NCBI GenBank assembly: GCA_043763625.1
Contig: JAYULL010000110.1
Location: forward strand, 52,246 to 116,245
Reading direction: 5' to 3'
DNA from: Rubrolithibacter sp043763625
GTDB lineage: Bacteria > Bacteroidota > Bacteroidia > Sphingobacteriales > Sphingobacteriaceae
Length of the DNA stretch: 64,000 bases
The stretch's first letter is position 1. Each line of letters starts with the position of its first letter. The translations under genes and the position numbers were made by a program. A model generated the notes under the pieces. That model saw nothing but the letters and a program-made list of their open reading frames with translations, searched no databases and was not told the DNA's origin. This document shows, one piece after another, positions 24,637 through 34,274 of this stretch.

Positions 24637-26961
24637 ATGAACAATCATAGTATAAATCACAGTAAAATTGAAAATAAAACAGATATTCGAGAAGCTATTA
24701 ACAAATATTCACGTTACTGGTACATTTTCCCCATAACCTTACTCGTAAGTATAACGGCTGGTTTCTTTTATCTAACTATCGCTACAAAAACATATGAGGT
24801 TAGAAGTTCACTTTTATTGCGAAGCAGTGAGCAGGGCAGTTCAAAACCCGATAAGCAAGGATTTAGTGATAATGAAATATTTCAAGTTTCACAGAAAGTA
24901 GATAACAAAACACAAGAGTTAAAATCTATTACCTTAGTAGATAGAGCAGTAAGGGAACTTAATTTACAAACTTCTTTTTTCATTGACGGATTCTTGAAAA
25001 ATCAGGAGATCTACGGAGCTCGGGCGCCCATCAAAATTTTGGCCAAGCGGATTGATATAAAGGGAATCAGCGATGATGTTATTATAACCATTAACAATGA
25101 CAACCAGACTTTTATATTGAAAGACAATATTTCTACAGCAACTTATCGTTTCGGGCAGTTTATCAGAAGGTCTTATGCGGATTTTATTGTTTACAACAAT
25201 TCTGCAGCTTCTGGGAAGGTTAATCAACCGATTAAAGTCGAGTTTAAAACATCGTTAGCCGTGGCCAATCAGTTTTTGCCGAAACTTAGCGTGACTCCTA
25301 CTAACGAAAATGCCGATGTGATAACTATTACTTTTGAAACGGCGGTGCCTCAAAAAGGTAAAGACTTTCTTAATAAATTAATAGAGCTTTCGGGCAAAGA
25401 AGAAGTTGAAGATAAAAATAAAATAGCTTTTCACACCATTAAATTTATTGACAAACGATTAGACTCTCTAACTGAACAACTATCAGGAGTAGAGAGAAAT
25501 GTAGAACAATTAAAGCAGCAAAATAATCTTACAGATGTTAATTCTAATGCCGAACAATATGTGCGGCAATCAGGTGAGTATGGTCAAGAGTTGGCTACCG
25601 CTGAAACCCAACTGAGTGTTTTGAGATACATCGAAAGCTATTTTAGGGGTAAAGGCGATCAACAAGAAATGGTACCTAGTAGTTTGGGTATACAGGATGC
25701 AACCTTGGCAAATTTGATAGCTAATTTTAATACCCTTCAACTAGAGAAGCAGCGTCTTTTAAGAACTGTTCAAAATGATAATCCTTTGGTGATAAACGTC
25801 AGTGAACAATTATCCTCTTTACAAGGCAGTATTATAGAAAATATTAATAATATAAAAAGAGGGTTATCTATAACCAGAAACAATCTCCGATCTAGTACTT
25901 CTCAATTCGAAAACAAGATTAAAAGCGTTCCGTCAGTAGAGCGGCGAATGTTGCAAATCAAAAGAGATCAGACGTTAAAAGAGAACCTTTATCTATACCT
26001 TTTACAAAAAAGGGAGGAATCTGCTTTATCGTTGGCAGCGACTGTCTCAAATTCCAGAGTTATTGAGAAAGTGAATGTAAAACCTAATCCAATATCGCCC
26101 CAAAAGAACTTTGTTTATCTTTTAGCCTTAATAGTTGGGTTTGGAATTCCCATAGCAGGAATATATACAAAAGATGCCGTAAATAATAAAATACAAGATA
26201 TTAACGAATTTAAAACGTTAAGCTCGGTCACTGTGCTTGGGGAATTAAACCGCAACGAGTCTAAAGAAAAAATTGTCGTAAGGTCTGACAGTACTACTAC
26301 TATTTCTGAATTATTTAGATTAATTCGCACAAATTTGCAGTACTATTATAAGGATTCGACCAATAAAGTCATTTTAGTGACTTCCACCATGAGCGGGGAA
26401 GGAAAAACTTTTTTCAGTGCTAATTTGGCTGCAACGCTCGCACTCGCCAATAAAAAAGTGGTTGTTCTTGAATTTGACCTAAGGAACCCTCAATTGCTGA
26501 AAAGCATAGGTGTTACACAAGATAAAAAAGGCATCACCGAGTATCTTTCTGACAACGATATCTCGTTCGGTGACTTAATTAAATCTTCTTATACTACTCC
26601 TATTTTTGATATAATAGGTGCAGGAGTTATTCCTTCAAATCCTGCAGATTTGTTCTATAGCCCGAAAGTTGGCGACTTGATCGACGGTTTAAGATCTACT
26701 TATGACCATATAATTATCGATAGTTCCCCTATCGGTCAAGTCGCGGATGCTTTTTCATTAGTTCCTTTTGTGGACTCCAGCGTGTTTATGGTACGATATA
26801 ACTATACGTTAAAGTCGCAAATAAATACCCTAAATGATGTTTCTTCAAAGTTAAAGAATACAATGGTAGTTCTCAATGATGCGAACAAAGATAATTTTAA
26901 TGGATATGGCTATAGTTATGGTTATATCAGTAATAAAAAAGTACCTAAACTTTTAGGTTAA
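24637..26961 (+). CDS. Wzc-like polysaccharide co-polymerase / bacterial tyrosine kinase
   Basis: This 774-residue fused protein has an N-terminal Wzz domain between two membrane helices (about residues 30-50 and 490-510), with a long periplasmic coiled-coil part in between. The cytoplasmic kinase has Walker A TSTMSGEGKTFFSANLA (around residue 585), Walker A' VVVLEFDLRNP and Walker B HIIIDSSPIG. A C-terminal tyrosine cluster (GYGYSYGY) is the expected autophosphorylation site. It controls chain length and export together with the Wza-like lipoprotein just upstream. All elements of a BY-kinase are present. Confidence 0.94.
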   Translation: MNNHSINHSKIENKTDIREAINKYSRYWYIFPITLLVSITAGFFYLTIATKTYEVRSSLLLRSSEQGSSKPDKQGFSDNEIFQVSQKVDNKTQELKSITLVDRAVRELNLQTSFFIDGFLKNQEIYGARAPIKILAKRIDIKGISDDVIITINNDNQTFILKDNISTATYRFGQFIRRSYADFIVYNNSAASGKVNQPIKVEFKTSLAVANQFLPKLSVTPTNENADVITITFETAVPQKGKDFLNKLIELSGKEEVEDKNKIAFHTIKFIDKRLDSLTEQLSGVERNVEQLKQQNNLTDVNSNAEQYVRQSGEYGQELATAETQLSVLRYIESYFRGKGDQQEMVPSSLGIQDATLANLIANFNTLQLEKQRLLRTVQNDNPLVINVSEQLSSLQGSIIENINNIKRGLSITRNNLRSSTSQFENKIKSVPSVERRMLQIKRDQTLKENLYLYLLQKREESALSLAATVSNSRVIEKVNVKPNPISPQKNFVYLLALIVGFGIPIAGIYTKDAVNNKIQDINEFKTLSSVTVLGELNRNESKEKIVVRSDSTTTISELFRLIRTNLQYYYKDSTNKVILVTSTMSGEGKTFFSANLAATLALANKKVVVLEFDLRNPQLLKSIGVTQDKKGITEYLSDNDISFGDLIKSSYTTPIFDIIGAGVIPSNPADLFYSPKVGDLIDGLRSTYDHIIIDSSPIGQVADAFSLVPFVDSSVFMVRYNYTLKSQINTLNDVSSKLKNTMVVLNDANKDNFNGYGYSYGYISNKKVPKLLG

Positions 26962-27133
26962 AGTTTTTCAATGTTTCCGTTTCCAATAGAAGCATTATTT
27001 GAAATGTAGAAGGTAGATAAGAGTAAAAAGTCGAAAGCAGTATATAGCTGCGTATTCACAAAATTATTTCACAAATAAAACGGTAATAGGAGAAGTTCTT
27101 GAAAATGTTCTCTTTGCTTACAGTAATCTAAGA

Positions 27134-28423
27134 ATGCAAAAAAAAGTCGCAAATGCAAGAATCACTATTATCGGATTAGGCTACGTCGGCTTACCTCTTG
27201 CGGTTGAGTTCGCTAAGAAATATAGGGTGATTGGATTTGATCTAAATGAGTCAAGGGTAATGCAAATTTCTTCTGGATATGACAGAACAATGGAAGTCGA
27301 TGAGGATATTCTTAAAAAGGTCTTATTAAGAAAGAATTATTCTACCAGAGGATTATCTTGCACAAGCCATATCAATGATATTGAAGATTGTAACTTCTAT
27401 ATAGTAGCTGTTCCAACTCCTGTAGACAAATCCAATTGTCCTGATCTTACACATCTTCGTTTCGCAAGTCAACTTGTTGGAGGGGTTTTAAAAAAAGGGG
27501 ATACTGTAATTTTTGAATCTACAGTATATCCGGGTGCAACAGAGGAAGAATGTGTTCCCATTATGGAAAAGTTTTCAAACTTGTCATTCAATCAAGACTT
27601 TTTTGTAGGATATTCGCCGGAAAGGATAAATCCGGGTAATAGTAAATACAAGGTTACCAACGTTGTAAAATTAACTTCAGGGTCGACGCCTGACTCAGCA
27701 CTAGTTATTAACACGCTTTATAGTTCTATTATTAAAGCAGGAACATTTCCGGTTTCATCAATAAAAATTGCCGAAGCGGCTAAGGTTATTGAAAATGCTC
27801 AACGCGATATTAATATCGCATTCGTTAATGAGCTTGCAAAAATTTTTAATCTTTTAAACATTGACACTAAAGAGGTTTTGGATGCTGCCGGTACTAAGTG
27901 GAATTTTTTAAATTTTACACCAGGATTAGTTGGGGGACATTGTATCGGTGTTGATCCGTATTACTTGGCTCATAAAGCTCAAGAAGTTGGATACAATCCC
28001 GAGATTATTTTAGCAGGTCGAAGGGTTAACCATGAAATGGGAAGTTATGTTGCCGACGAGGTAGTGAGGTTAATGCTACGTGAGGGGATTAAAGTATCTG
28101 AAAGCAGTGCCTTAATTTTAGGTATCACTTTTAAAGAAAATTGTGCAGACGTTCGAAATACTAAGGTTATTGATATAATTAAACGCTTGACAGAATACAA
28201 GGTAAAAGCAACTATTTATGATCCTTTGGCGGACGAAAGCGAGGTTAAAAAAGCATATAACGTAAACCACAAAGGAATTGAAGCCTTAAAAGACAAATAT
28301 GATTCGGTTATACTCGCGGTAGCTCATGATCTATTTCGTGATATTAACTTAAGATTGCTCACAAAAGAACCTTCAGTAGTTTTTGACGTTAAAAGTATGC
28401 GTCTGAAAGTATATGACAATTAA
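27134..28423 (+). CDS. Nucleotide-sugar (UDP-HexNAc) dehydrogenase, TviB/WbpO-like
   Basis: This 429-residue enzyme has an N-terminal Rossmann motif ITIIGLGYVGLPLAVEFAKK, a central PGATEEECVPIME, and the catalytic-Cys motif GLVGGHCIGVDPYYLAHKAQ. Family members oxidise C6 of UDP-hexoses twice to a uronic acid. The PYYLA context and N-terminal form resemble the Vi-antigen TviB / WbpO group, which makes UDP-GalNAcA- or ManNAcA-type sugars. The exact sugar is uncertain. It implies that the exported polymer is acidic. The preceding 172-base gap contains no gene. Confidence 0.9.
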   Translation: MQKKVANARITIIGLGYVGLPLAVEFAKKYRVIGFDLNESRVMQISSGYDRTMEVDEDILKKVLLRKNYSTRGLSCTSHINDIEDCNFYIVAVPTPVDKSNCPDLTHLRFASQLVGGVLKKGDTVIFESTVYPGATEEECVPIMEKFSNLSFNQDFFVGYSPERINPGNSKYKVTNVVKLTSGSTPDSALVINTLYSSIIKAGTFPVSSIKIAEAAKVIENAQRDINIAFVNELAKIFNLLNIDTKEVLDAAGTKWNFLNFTPGLVGGHCIGVDPYYLAHKAQEVGYNPEIILAGRRVNHEMGSYVADEVVRLMLREGIKVSESSALILGITFKENCADVRNTKVIDIIKRLTEYKVKATIYDPLADESEVKKAYNVNHKGIEALKDKYDSVILAVAHDLFRDINLRLLTKEPSVVFDVKSMRLKVYDN

Positions 28424-28498
28424 GACAGTTTCAAAAAGACTTTTTAGTGACAACAAATTCTTGGAGTTCTATTCATAATTAATTTTTTAAATAGCAAG

Positions 28499-29737
28499 GT
28501 GAAAGAAAGACTTTATAAAATTTTAAAGAATAAAAATAATATTGTTCTTCTTGAGAACTTTGGAGCTCTAAGTATATTGCAGGGTCTGAGTATGGTGCTG
28601 CCCCTTATAACGCTTCCATACCTTTTGAAAACAATAGGAACAGACAAATACGGTATTATTATTGTCGCAAATTCACTTTTGGTTTATTTTCAAACCTTAA
28701 CTGATTTTAGTTTTAATTTAACTTCAGTGCGTGAGGTATCTGTTCACAGGCATAGTAAAAGAAGTTTAAATTATATTTATAGCAGGGTACTTACCTGTAA
28801 AGCTTTGCTTATTTGCATATCAGCAGCTATATATATACCACTAATTTTTTTAGTTCCTAAGTTTTATATAAATAGGGTTGTTTTTTTTGTAACATTTCCC
28901 TCTTTGATTGGATACGTTTTATTGCCCGACTGGTTTTTTCAAGGGATACAAAAAATGAAAGTTGTGACTGTCAGGACCAGCGTAATCAAAATTATTTCAA
29001 CAGCGTGTGTTTTTCTGTTTATCCATGAAAAAAGGGATTTCTATATATTCCCCTTACTAATGACTATAGGTTATATAATTTCGGGTATCTACGCTCAATA
29101 TTTAGTAGTTACACAGTACGGCCTTCGATATACTCCTATTGGATATAGACGCGTATCAAAATCTTTAAAAAATAATTTCAACGTTTTTGTAAATCAGATT
29201 TTTCCAACATTATATAATAATTCAACCACTTTTTTGCTTGGCTTGCTTACTAATAATTCAATAGTCGGAATTTATGGTGCTTCAAAAGGAATTATAGAAG
29301 TGGCAAACAAATGTATTCAAATGATTTCTCGCACCTTTTTTCCTCATTTAAATCGAAATTTCGGCTCGTTTGAAAAATTTAAGGTTATGATGATTAGTAT
29401 TGGTTTTTCTAGTTTTGCTGTTATATCCCTTTTATCGCCGTTTTTAAAGTCCTTTTTCCATATAAAAGGACAATACACCGTTCTGACAATATGTATTCTT
29501 GCATTAAGTATACCGTTTTATGCCATGTCTCAATGTTTCGGTACAAACTACTTCATCGTCAAGAGAAAAGATAGCATGGTAATGAAAAATACAGTTTTTG
29601 CCTCTTTAACAGGTTTTATTTTAGCTTTTCCGTTAATATTAACTTTTGCGGGTGTCGGCGCAGCCGTTAATTTAACGCTGTCGAGGGGAATTATGGGAGT
29701 AGGGCTTTGGTGGAAATATAAAAAATTCAAGAAATGA
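28499..29737 (+). CDS. Wzx-type polysaccharide flippase
   Basis: This 412-residue polytopic protein of the MOP superfamily has an N-terminal SMVLPLITLPYLLKTIGTDKYG and about 12 membrane helices, with DFSFNLTSVREVS early on. Wzx proteins flip lipid-linked repeat units to the periplasmic face for Wzy. The start is taken as GTG at 28499. Its last 4 bases overlap the next gene (ATGA), so translation is coupled to the ATP-grasp protein. Together with the O-antigen ligase/polymerase family gene at 30806 it makes the locus Wzx/Wzy-dependent. Confidence 0.88.
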   Translation: MKERLYKILKNKNNIVLLENFGALSILQGLSMVLPLITLPYLLKTIGTDKYGIIIVANSLLVYFQTLTDFSFNLTSVREVSVHRHSKRSLNYIYSRVLTCKALLICISAAIYIPLIFLVPKFYINRVVFFVTFPSLIGYVLLPDWFFQGIQKMKVVTVRTSVIKIISTACVFLFIHEKRDFYIFPLLMTIGYIISGIYAQYLVVTQYGLRYTPIGYRRVSKSLKNNFNVFVNQIFPTLYNNSTTFLLGLLTNNSIVGIYGASKGIIEVANKCIQMISRTFFPHLNRNFGSFEKFKVMMISIGFSSFAVISLLSPFLKSFFHIKGQYTVLTICILALSIPFYAMSQCFGTNYFIVKRKDSMVMKNTVFASLTGFILAFPLILTFAGVGAAVNLTLSRGIMGVGLWWKYKKFKK

Positions 29738-30795
29738 AAATTGCAATAAGCCACAGGAAAGACAGCTTTAGTGAACATTGGTTAAATTACTGTAAGGAGA
29801 ACAATGTAGAATTTAAATTGGTTGACTGTTATAATTCAGAGATAGTTGATGATTTAAGAGATTGTGATGGTCTTATGTGGCATTGGCATCATGGTGATCC
29901 AAAAGATGTGCTATTTGCTCGCCAGCTGATTTATTCTTTAGAAGCAATGGGAAAAAAGGTATATCCTAGTAGCAGTACTTGTTGGCATTATGACGACAAA
30001 GTAGGACAGAAATATTTACTTGAAGCAATTGGTGCCCCAACTATTTCTTCATATATCTTCTATAACAAGGCTAAAGCTCTTAAATGGGTAGATAGTACTA
30101 CTTTTCCAAAAGTGTTTAAATTGAGGGGAGGGGCAGCATCGATAAATGTAAAGCTGGTGAAAAGCCGAGAAGAAGCGAAGTCATTAATTGAAAAGGCTTT
30201 CGGACAAGGTTTTTCTGCACGAAATCGTTTTCACGAATTTACAGACCGAGTTCGAAAAGCCAAGAAGGAAAAAAGCCTTTCATCCTTAAATCATTTAATA
30301 AGAGGTGTGGGTCGTCTTTTAATTCCTACGGAATTTGAAAGATTAAATGGTAGAGAAAAGGGTTATATATACTTTCAAGAATTTATGGAAGGTAATAGTT
30401 TTGATACACGAGTTGTTGTCATCGGGGATAAATGTTTTACAATTCGACGGTATAATCGAGAGAATGATTTTAGAGCTTCGGGAAGTGGCAGATCGGAACA
30501 TTCTCCTGAGCTTTTTGATAAGCGCTGTCTTAAAATTGCTTTTGAAACTTCGGAGAAGCTAAAGGCTCAGAGTTTAGCTTACGATTTTATTTTTGATAAG
30601 GAAAATAATCCGCGGATAGTAGAAGTAAGTTATGCATTTGTAACCCGAGAATATCCCGGATATTGGGATAGTGAACTAAATTGGCACAAAGGAACAATTA
30701 ACTCTCAATATGCTTTAATGGCTAATTTCATCAAGTCAGTAAAAGGGGAAGATTCTGTTATATCCTCAACTGCAACGGGTTCAAATCATCATTAA
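29734..30795 (+). CDS. ATP-grasp protein A, RimK-like, polysaccharide-locus associated
   Basis: This 353-residue cytoplasmic protein has an unusual WHWHHGDP motif in its N-terminal domain (about residues 50-57). The ATP-grasp core follows (FPKVFKLRGGAASINVKLV, IYFQEFMEGNSFDTRVVVIG, SLAYDFIFDKENNPRIVEVSY). ATP-grasp enzymes form amide or ester bonds through acyl-phosphate intermediates. Its start overlaps the flippase gene, so a role in making or modifying the repeat unit is likely. I do not know a characterised homologue, and amino-acid ligation to a sugar carboxylate or amine is an inference. Confidence 0.8.
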   Translation: MKIAISHRKDSFSEHWLNYCKENNVEFKLVDCYNSEIVDDLRDCDGLMWHWHHGDPKDVLFARQLIYSLEAMGKKVYPSSSTCWHYDDKVGQKYLLEAIGAPTISSYIFYNKAKALKWVDSTTFPKVFKLRGGAASINVKLVKSREEAKSLIEKAFGQGFSARNRFHEFTDRVRKAKKEKSLSSLNHLIRGVGRLLIPTEFERLNGREKGYIYFQEFMEGNSFDTRVVVIGDKCFTIRRYNRENDFRASGSGRSEHSPELFDKRCLKIAFETSEKLKAQSLAYDFIFDKENNPRIVEVSYAFVTREYPGYWDSELNWHKGTINSQYALMANFIKSVKGEDSVISSTATGSNHH

Positions 30796-30805
30796 TAGCT
30801 CGAAA

Positions 30806-32068
30806 ATGAAAAGTTGGCAGATTAGAATCGTAGTAACCTTATACTTTTTAGGCGTTTTTTTTACAAATAAACCTAAGCTTCTTATTTACGGTTGGATAAT
30901 GACGGGTTTGCTTTTTCTTGCCTTTATCTTAGATATGGATCGTGTTAGGAAATTTGATTTCAAGGAGAATGTATTCGGTAATAGAATGCTTTTACTTGCA
31001 CTGGTGGGTTTTTTCTCAGTAGCATGGGCACCTGATCCTGAGAGGAGCCTTTGGCATATCGAAGTTATCTTGGTGTCTATCGCTGCAAGCTTTGTACTAT
31101 ATTATTTTTTTGTAACATACGAGTTACTGAATTTATTTGTGTATGTATTTCTATTTTATTCCTTTGTAAATTATAGTCTTGCTTTAAAATTGCCATATTT
31201 TCATTTTTTACTTAACCTGCACGAGTCCTACAGGTTTATCGGTACTGAACTTAATCCTAATGGCCTCGCTGTTGCTCTTATTTCTTCAATGTTTTTGAGT
31301 TTTTGGTATTTGCAAGAAAGAGTAAAAAGATCAAGTGCAATAGTTATTGTTCATTTAGTCAGTATAATTCTCGCCGTTTATACGATAATTTTAACAGCAT
31401 CAAGAAAGGGAATTCTATTCGGCTCCTTACTGATAATCCTTTTTCTTGTGTTAAACTACTCGAAATGGATTTGGATAATCAAACGTTACTACATCTATAT
31501 TTCTATATTGACGATCGTAATTTCTATAATGAATTTCGAAGGGATAAAAAAGAATATTGAAAAGCCGTTAGACCGCTTTATTTCTCTTTTTGAAACAGTT
31601 AAAGGCGGAGCGGAAGAAGGAAGTTCTAACGCTCGAGTCCGATTCGTTAAAAACGGATGGAAAGGTTTTAAAGAGCAACCTTGGATTGGGCACGGGGCTG
31701 ACAGTTTCCGTTATTACAATGTATTGTATGCTCACAATAATTATATAGAACTTTTGTTTGACTTAGGTATCATTGGTCCAATCATATATTATAGTATACA
31801 TTTTCAAATAATAAGACGACTATTTAGGTTTAGAACCGGAATGTTTATATCTGCATTTGTTTTTGTATTAATGCTGATGGATGTAGCCTATGTGTCATAC
31901 AGCGAAAAAAGGAATATGATGATTTTGGTAGTTGTGATTGTAGCCGTGAAAAAAAAGATTGAAGAGTTACAGCTTGATGGGTTTTTAGAAATTCAAGATT
32001 CGGAAATTTATAATAGTGAAAAGAAAGTAGAACCTTCCGGTATTGATTTTTCTCGAGGCCTTGTGTAG
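30806..32068 (+). CDS. O-antigen ligase/polymerase family protein (probable Wzy)
   Basis: This 420-residue protein has about 11 membrane helices with the O-antigen-ligase family landmarks: IGTELNPNGLAVALISSM, a large periplasmic loop with RVRFVKNGWKGFKEQPWIGHG, and the conserved AHNNYIELLFDLGIIGP. Given the flippase and co-polymerase genes, polymerisation of repeat units is more likely than lipid A ligation. The next gene's true start lies 16 bases after its stop. Family membership is confident, polymerase versus ligase less so. Confidence 0.87.
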   Translation: MKSWQIRIVVTLYFLGVFFTNKPKLLIYGWIMTGLLFLAFILDMDRVRKFDFKENVFGNRMLLLALVGFFSVAWAPDPERSLWHIEVILVSIAASFVLYYFFVTYELLNLFVYVFLFYSFVNYSLALKLPYFHFLLNLHESYRFIGTELNPNGLAVALISSMFLSFWYLQERVKRSSAIVIVHLVSIILAVYTIILTASRKGILFGSLLIILFLVLNYSKWIWIIKRYYIYISILTIVISIMNFEGIKKNIEKPLDRFISLFETVKGGAEEGSSNARVRFVKNGWKGFKEQPWIGHGADSFRYYNVLYAHNNYIELLFDLGIIGPIIYYSIHFQIIRRLFRFRTGMFISAFVFVLMLMDVAYVSYSEKRNMMILVVVIVAVKKKIEELQLDGFLEIQDSEIYNSEKKVEPSGIDFSRGLV

Positions 32069-32084
32069 ATTTTCGGCAGGAAAT

Positions 32085-33149
32085 ATGAAGAAAAAAGTTT
32101 TTTTTGTTTTAAGTTCTTTAACCGCCGGTGGTTCGGAAAGAGTCTTTTGGCTGATTTCTCAGAATATAGATAAAAACCGCTACGAAGTGTTTATTGTATT
32201 ACTGGATTCAACTCGCTCCTTTTTTTCTACTGATATTGAAGGTGTTCATTTTATAGACTTGAAAACTATTAAGGCTTCTTATTCTTTTTTTAAGTTTTAT
32301 AGTTTATGTAAAAAAGAGAAGCCTTATGCTGTATTTGCTACAGGGGGACACATAAATACCTTGGTAGCAGTAGTATCATATTTTATAAAAATTCCATGCT
32401 TAGTTGCGCGTCCTACCAATGTAGCAGAAAAGGTTAACTATATAAGCGGAAAGGCTAAGATGTGGGGAAAGTTAGGAAAGAGATTCTTTAAAAGATTTGA
32501 TAATATTATTTGTCAATCTGAGGAAATATTAAACTCAACTATTAGTACTTACCATATAGATCCTACCAAAATTGTCGTAATTCCCAATCCAGTTGTACCG
32601 GGAGAATTAGTTAAACTTCAAGGTTCGGCTAAAAAGACAAAGAAAATTATAACTATTGCTCGTCTGACTAAGCAAAAGGGCTTAAAAAGACTGTTAGATA
32701 TACTTAGCAATTTACCAAAGGATTACTTTCTTACAATAGCAGGAGACGGACCTTTACGAGGGGAAATTGAAGAGCATATACGATTACTAGGAATTGAGGG
32801 CCGAGTATCTTTGCTGGGATTGGTAAAAAATATTCCGCAACTTATTATGGAACACGACGTATTGGCACTTTCTAGTTATATAGAAGGGTTTCCTAACGTA
32901 GCAATAGAAGCTCTATCTGTAGGAGTTCCGGTAGTTTCTTTTAAAGTGGGCGGCATATCTGAAATACTAATTAATGATTTTAATGGATACATTGTTGAAC
33001 AAGGTGGAATAGAAAATTTTAAGAATAAGCTTATTGAAGTTCTTGAGAAGAGCTGGGACGCTATTGCAATTAAACAAGATATAACGGAGAGGTTTGGGAT
33101 GAAAAAAGTAGTAGGTCTTTATGAAAAACTAATTGAAAAAGCTTCCTAG
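32085..33149 (+). CDS. GT4 family glycosyltransferase 1
   Basis: Starting at the ATG at 32085 (preceded by aggaaat; the earlier ATG at 32043 overlaps the polymerase), this 354-residue GT-B enzyme shows VLSSLTAGGSERVFWLIS. The donor-binding half has TIARLTKQKGLKRLLDI and IAGDGPLRGEIEEHI, and the E-x7-E motif is in SSYIEGFPNVAIEALSVGVPV. It adds one sugar of the lipid-linked repeat unit. Donor and linkage are unknown, but retaining stereochemistry is expected for GT4. Confidence 0.92.
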   Translation: MKKKVFFVLSSLTAGGSERVFWLISQNIDKNRYEVFIVLLDSTRSFFSTDIEGVHFIDLKTIKASYSFFKFYSLCKKEKPYAVFATGGHINTLVAVVSYFIKIPCLVARPTNVAEKVNYISGKAKMWGKLGKRFFKRFDNIICQSEEILNSTISTYHIDPTKIVVIPNPVVPGELVKLQGSAKKTKKIITIARLTKQKGLKRLLDILSNLPKDYFLTIAGDGPLRGEIEEHIRLLGIEGRVSLLGLVKNIPQLIMEHDVLALSSYIEGFPNVAIEALSVGVPVVSFKVGGISEILINDFNGYIVEQGGIENFKNKLIEVLEKSWDAIAIKQDITERFGMKKVVGLYEKLIEKAS

Positions 33150-33195
33150 ATGGATTACTAATGTTTCAACCAAAGGATACAAACAAAGATTAATT

Positions 33196-34266
33196 ATGAA
33201 AATTTTAGTTACAGGTACTGCAGGTTTTATCGGGTTTCATTTGATAAAGCTTTTATTAGACAGGGGAAATGAAGTGGTTGGAATAGATAATATTAACGAT
33301 TATTATGATGTAAATTTAAAATTCGGTCGCCTTAAAGAAACTGGAATTGATGCTTTAGCAGCTGAGCCTGGAATAACTGTAAAAAGTACCAAATATCCCG
33401 GTTACCGCTTTATTAATATGGATATAGCTAATGGGGACTCGCTTAATTCTTTATTTAAGGCAGAAAAGTTTGATATAGTTTGTAATTTAGCGGCCCAAGC
33501 GGGAGTTCGCTATAGTTTGCAAAATCCTAATGCATACATAGAATCAAATATAGTCGGATTTACTAATATTCTTGAGTGCTGCAGGTTTAACGATATAAAA
33601 CATTTAGTGTATGCGAGTTCTTCAAGTGTTTACGGTTTAAATGAGCAAATGCCTTTTTCGGTACACGATGAAGCAAATCATCCTGTCTCCTTATATGCCG
33701 CAAGCAAAAAAAGTAATGAATTAATGGCCCATACATACAGTCATTTATTTCGAATTCCCACAACAGGTTTGCGATTTTTTACCGTGTATGGGCCGTGGGG
33801 AAGACCGGATATGGCCTTGTTTTTATTTACAAAGGCAATAATAGAAGGCAAACCAATCCAAGTTTTCAATCAAGGCAATATGAGCAGAGATTTTACGTAT
33901 ATTGATGATATTGTTAATGGTATAGTTAAGATTATTGATAATCCGGCAACATCAAATTCTAAGTGGGTTGGAAAGGAACCGGATCCATCCAGCTCTAATG
34001 CCCCATATAAAGTTTATAACATAGGTAAGGGATCGCCTGTGAACCTAATGGATTTTGTACGGGAGATAGAAAATAATCTTGGAATTGAGGCGAAGAAAAT
34101 TTTTCTTCCAATGCAAGACGGCGACGTCGCATCCACTTGGGCGGATGTAAAGGATTTAGAAATCAATTTTAGTTACAAGCCTTCATATACTGTTGCTGAG
34201 GGCGTTAGGAATTTTATTCAATGGTATAAAAGCTACTACAATATTTCCATTTCTCAATTGAGTTAA
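33196..34266 (+). CDS. UDP-glucuronate 4-epimerase-like SDR
   Basis: From the ATG at 33196 this 356-residue extended SDR reads MKILVTGTAGFIGFHLIKLL and then VVGIDNINDYYDVNLKFGRL, the typical GlcA-epimerase N-terminus. ASSSSVYGLN and SLYAASKKSNELMAH (Tyr-x3-Lys) follow, with TVYGPWGRPDMALFLFTKAI. Close families convert UDP-GlcA to UDP-GalA. The CapI/WbpP-like proteins are alternatives acting on other UDP-sugars. It could supply a uronic acid to the polymer together with the dehydrogenase at 27134. The upstream extension to 33133 overlaps the GT gene and is not homologous. Confidence 0.88.
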   Translation: MKILVTGTAGFIGFHLIKLLLDRGNEVVGIDNINDYYDVNLKFGRLKETGIDALAAEPGITVKSTKYPGYRFINMDIANGDSLNSLFKAEKFDIVCNLAAQAGVRYSLQNPNAYIESNIVGFTNILECCRFNDIKHLVYASSSSVYGLNEQMPFSVHDEANHPVSLYAASKKSNELMAHTYSHLFRIPTTGLRFFTVYGPWGRPDMALFLFTKAIIEGKPIQVFNQGNMSRDFTYIDDIVNGIVKIIDNPATSNSKWVGKEPDPSSSNAPYKVYNIGKGSPVNLMDFVREIENNLGIEAKKIFLPMQDGDVASTWADVKDLEINFSYKPSYTVAEGVRNFIQWYKSYYNISISQLS

Positions 34267-34274
34267 GATATTTA

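Noticed and set aside
14495..28423. A true alginate operon
   Set aside because: The MBOAT/SGNH pair, beta-helix proteins and UDP-sugar dehydrogenase recall alginate genes. But there is no Alg8/Alg44-type synthase, and the dehydrogenase looks like a UDP-HexNAc type, so only an analogy is claimed.
33133..33195. Upstream extension of the UDP-glucuronate epimerase-like frame
   Set aside because: The added 21 residues precede a perfect SDR start (MKILVTGTAGFIG), overlap the preceding GT gene and have no homology pattern.
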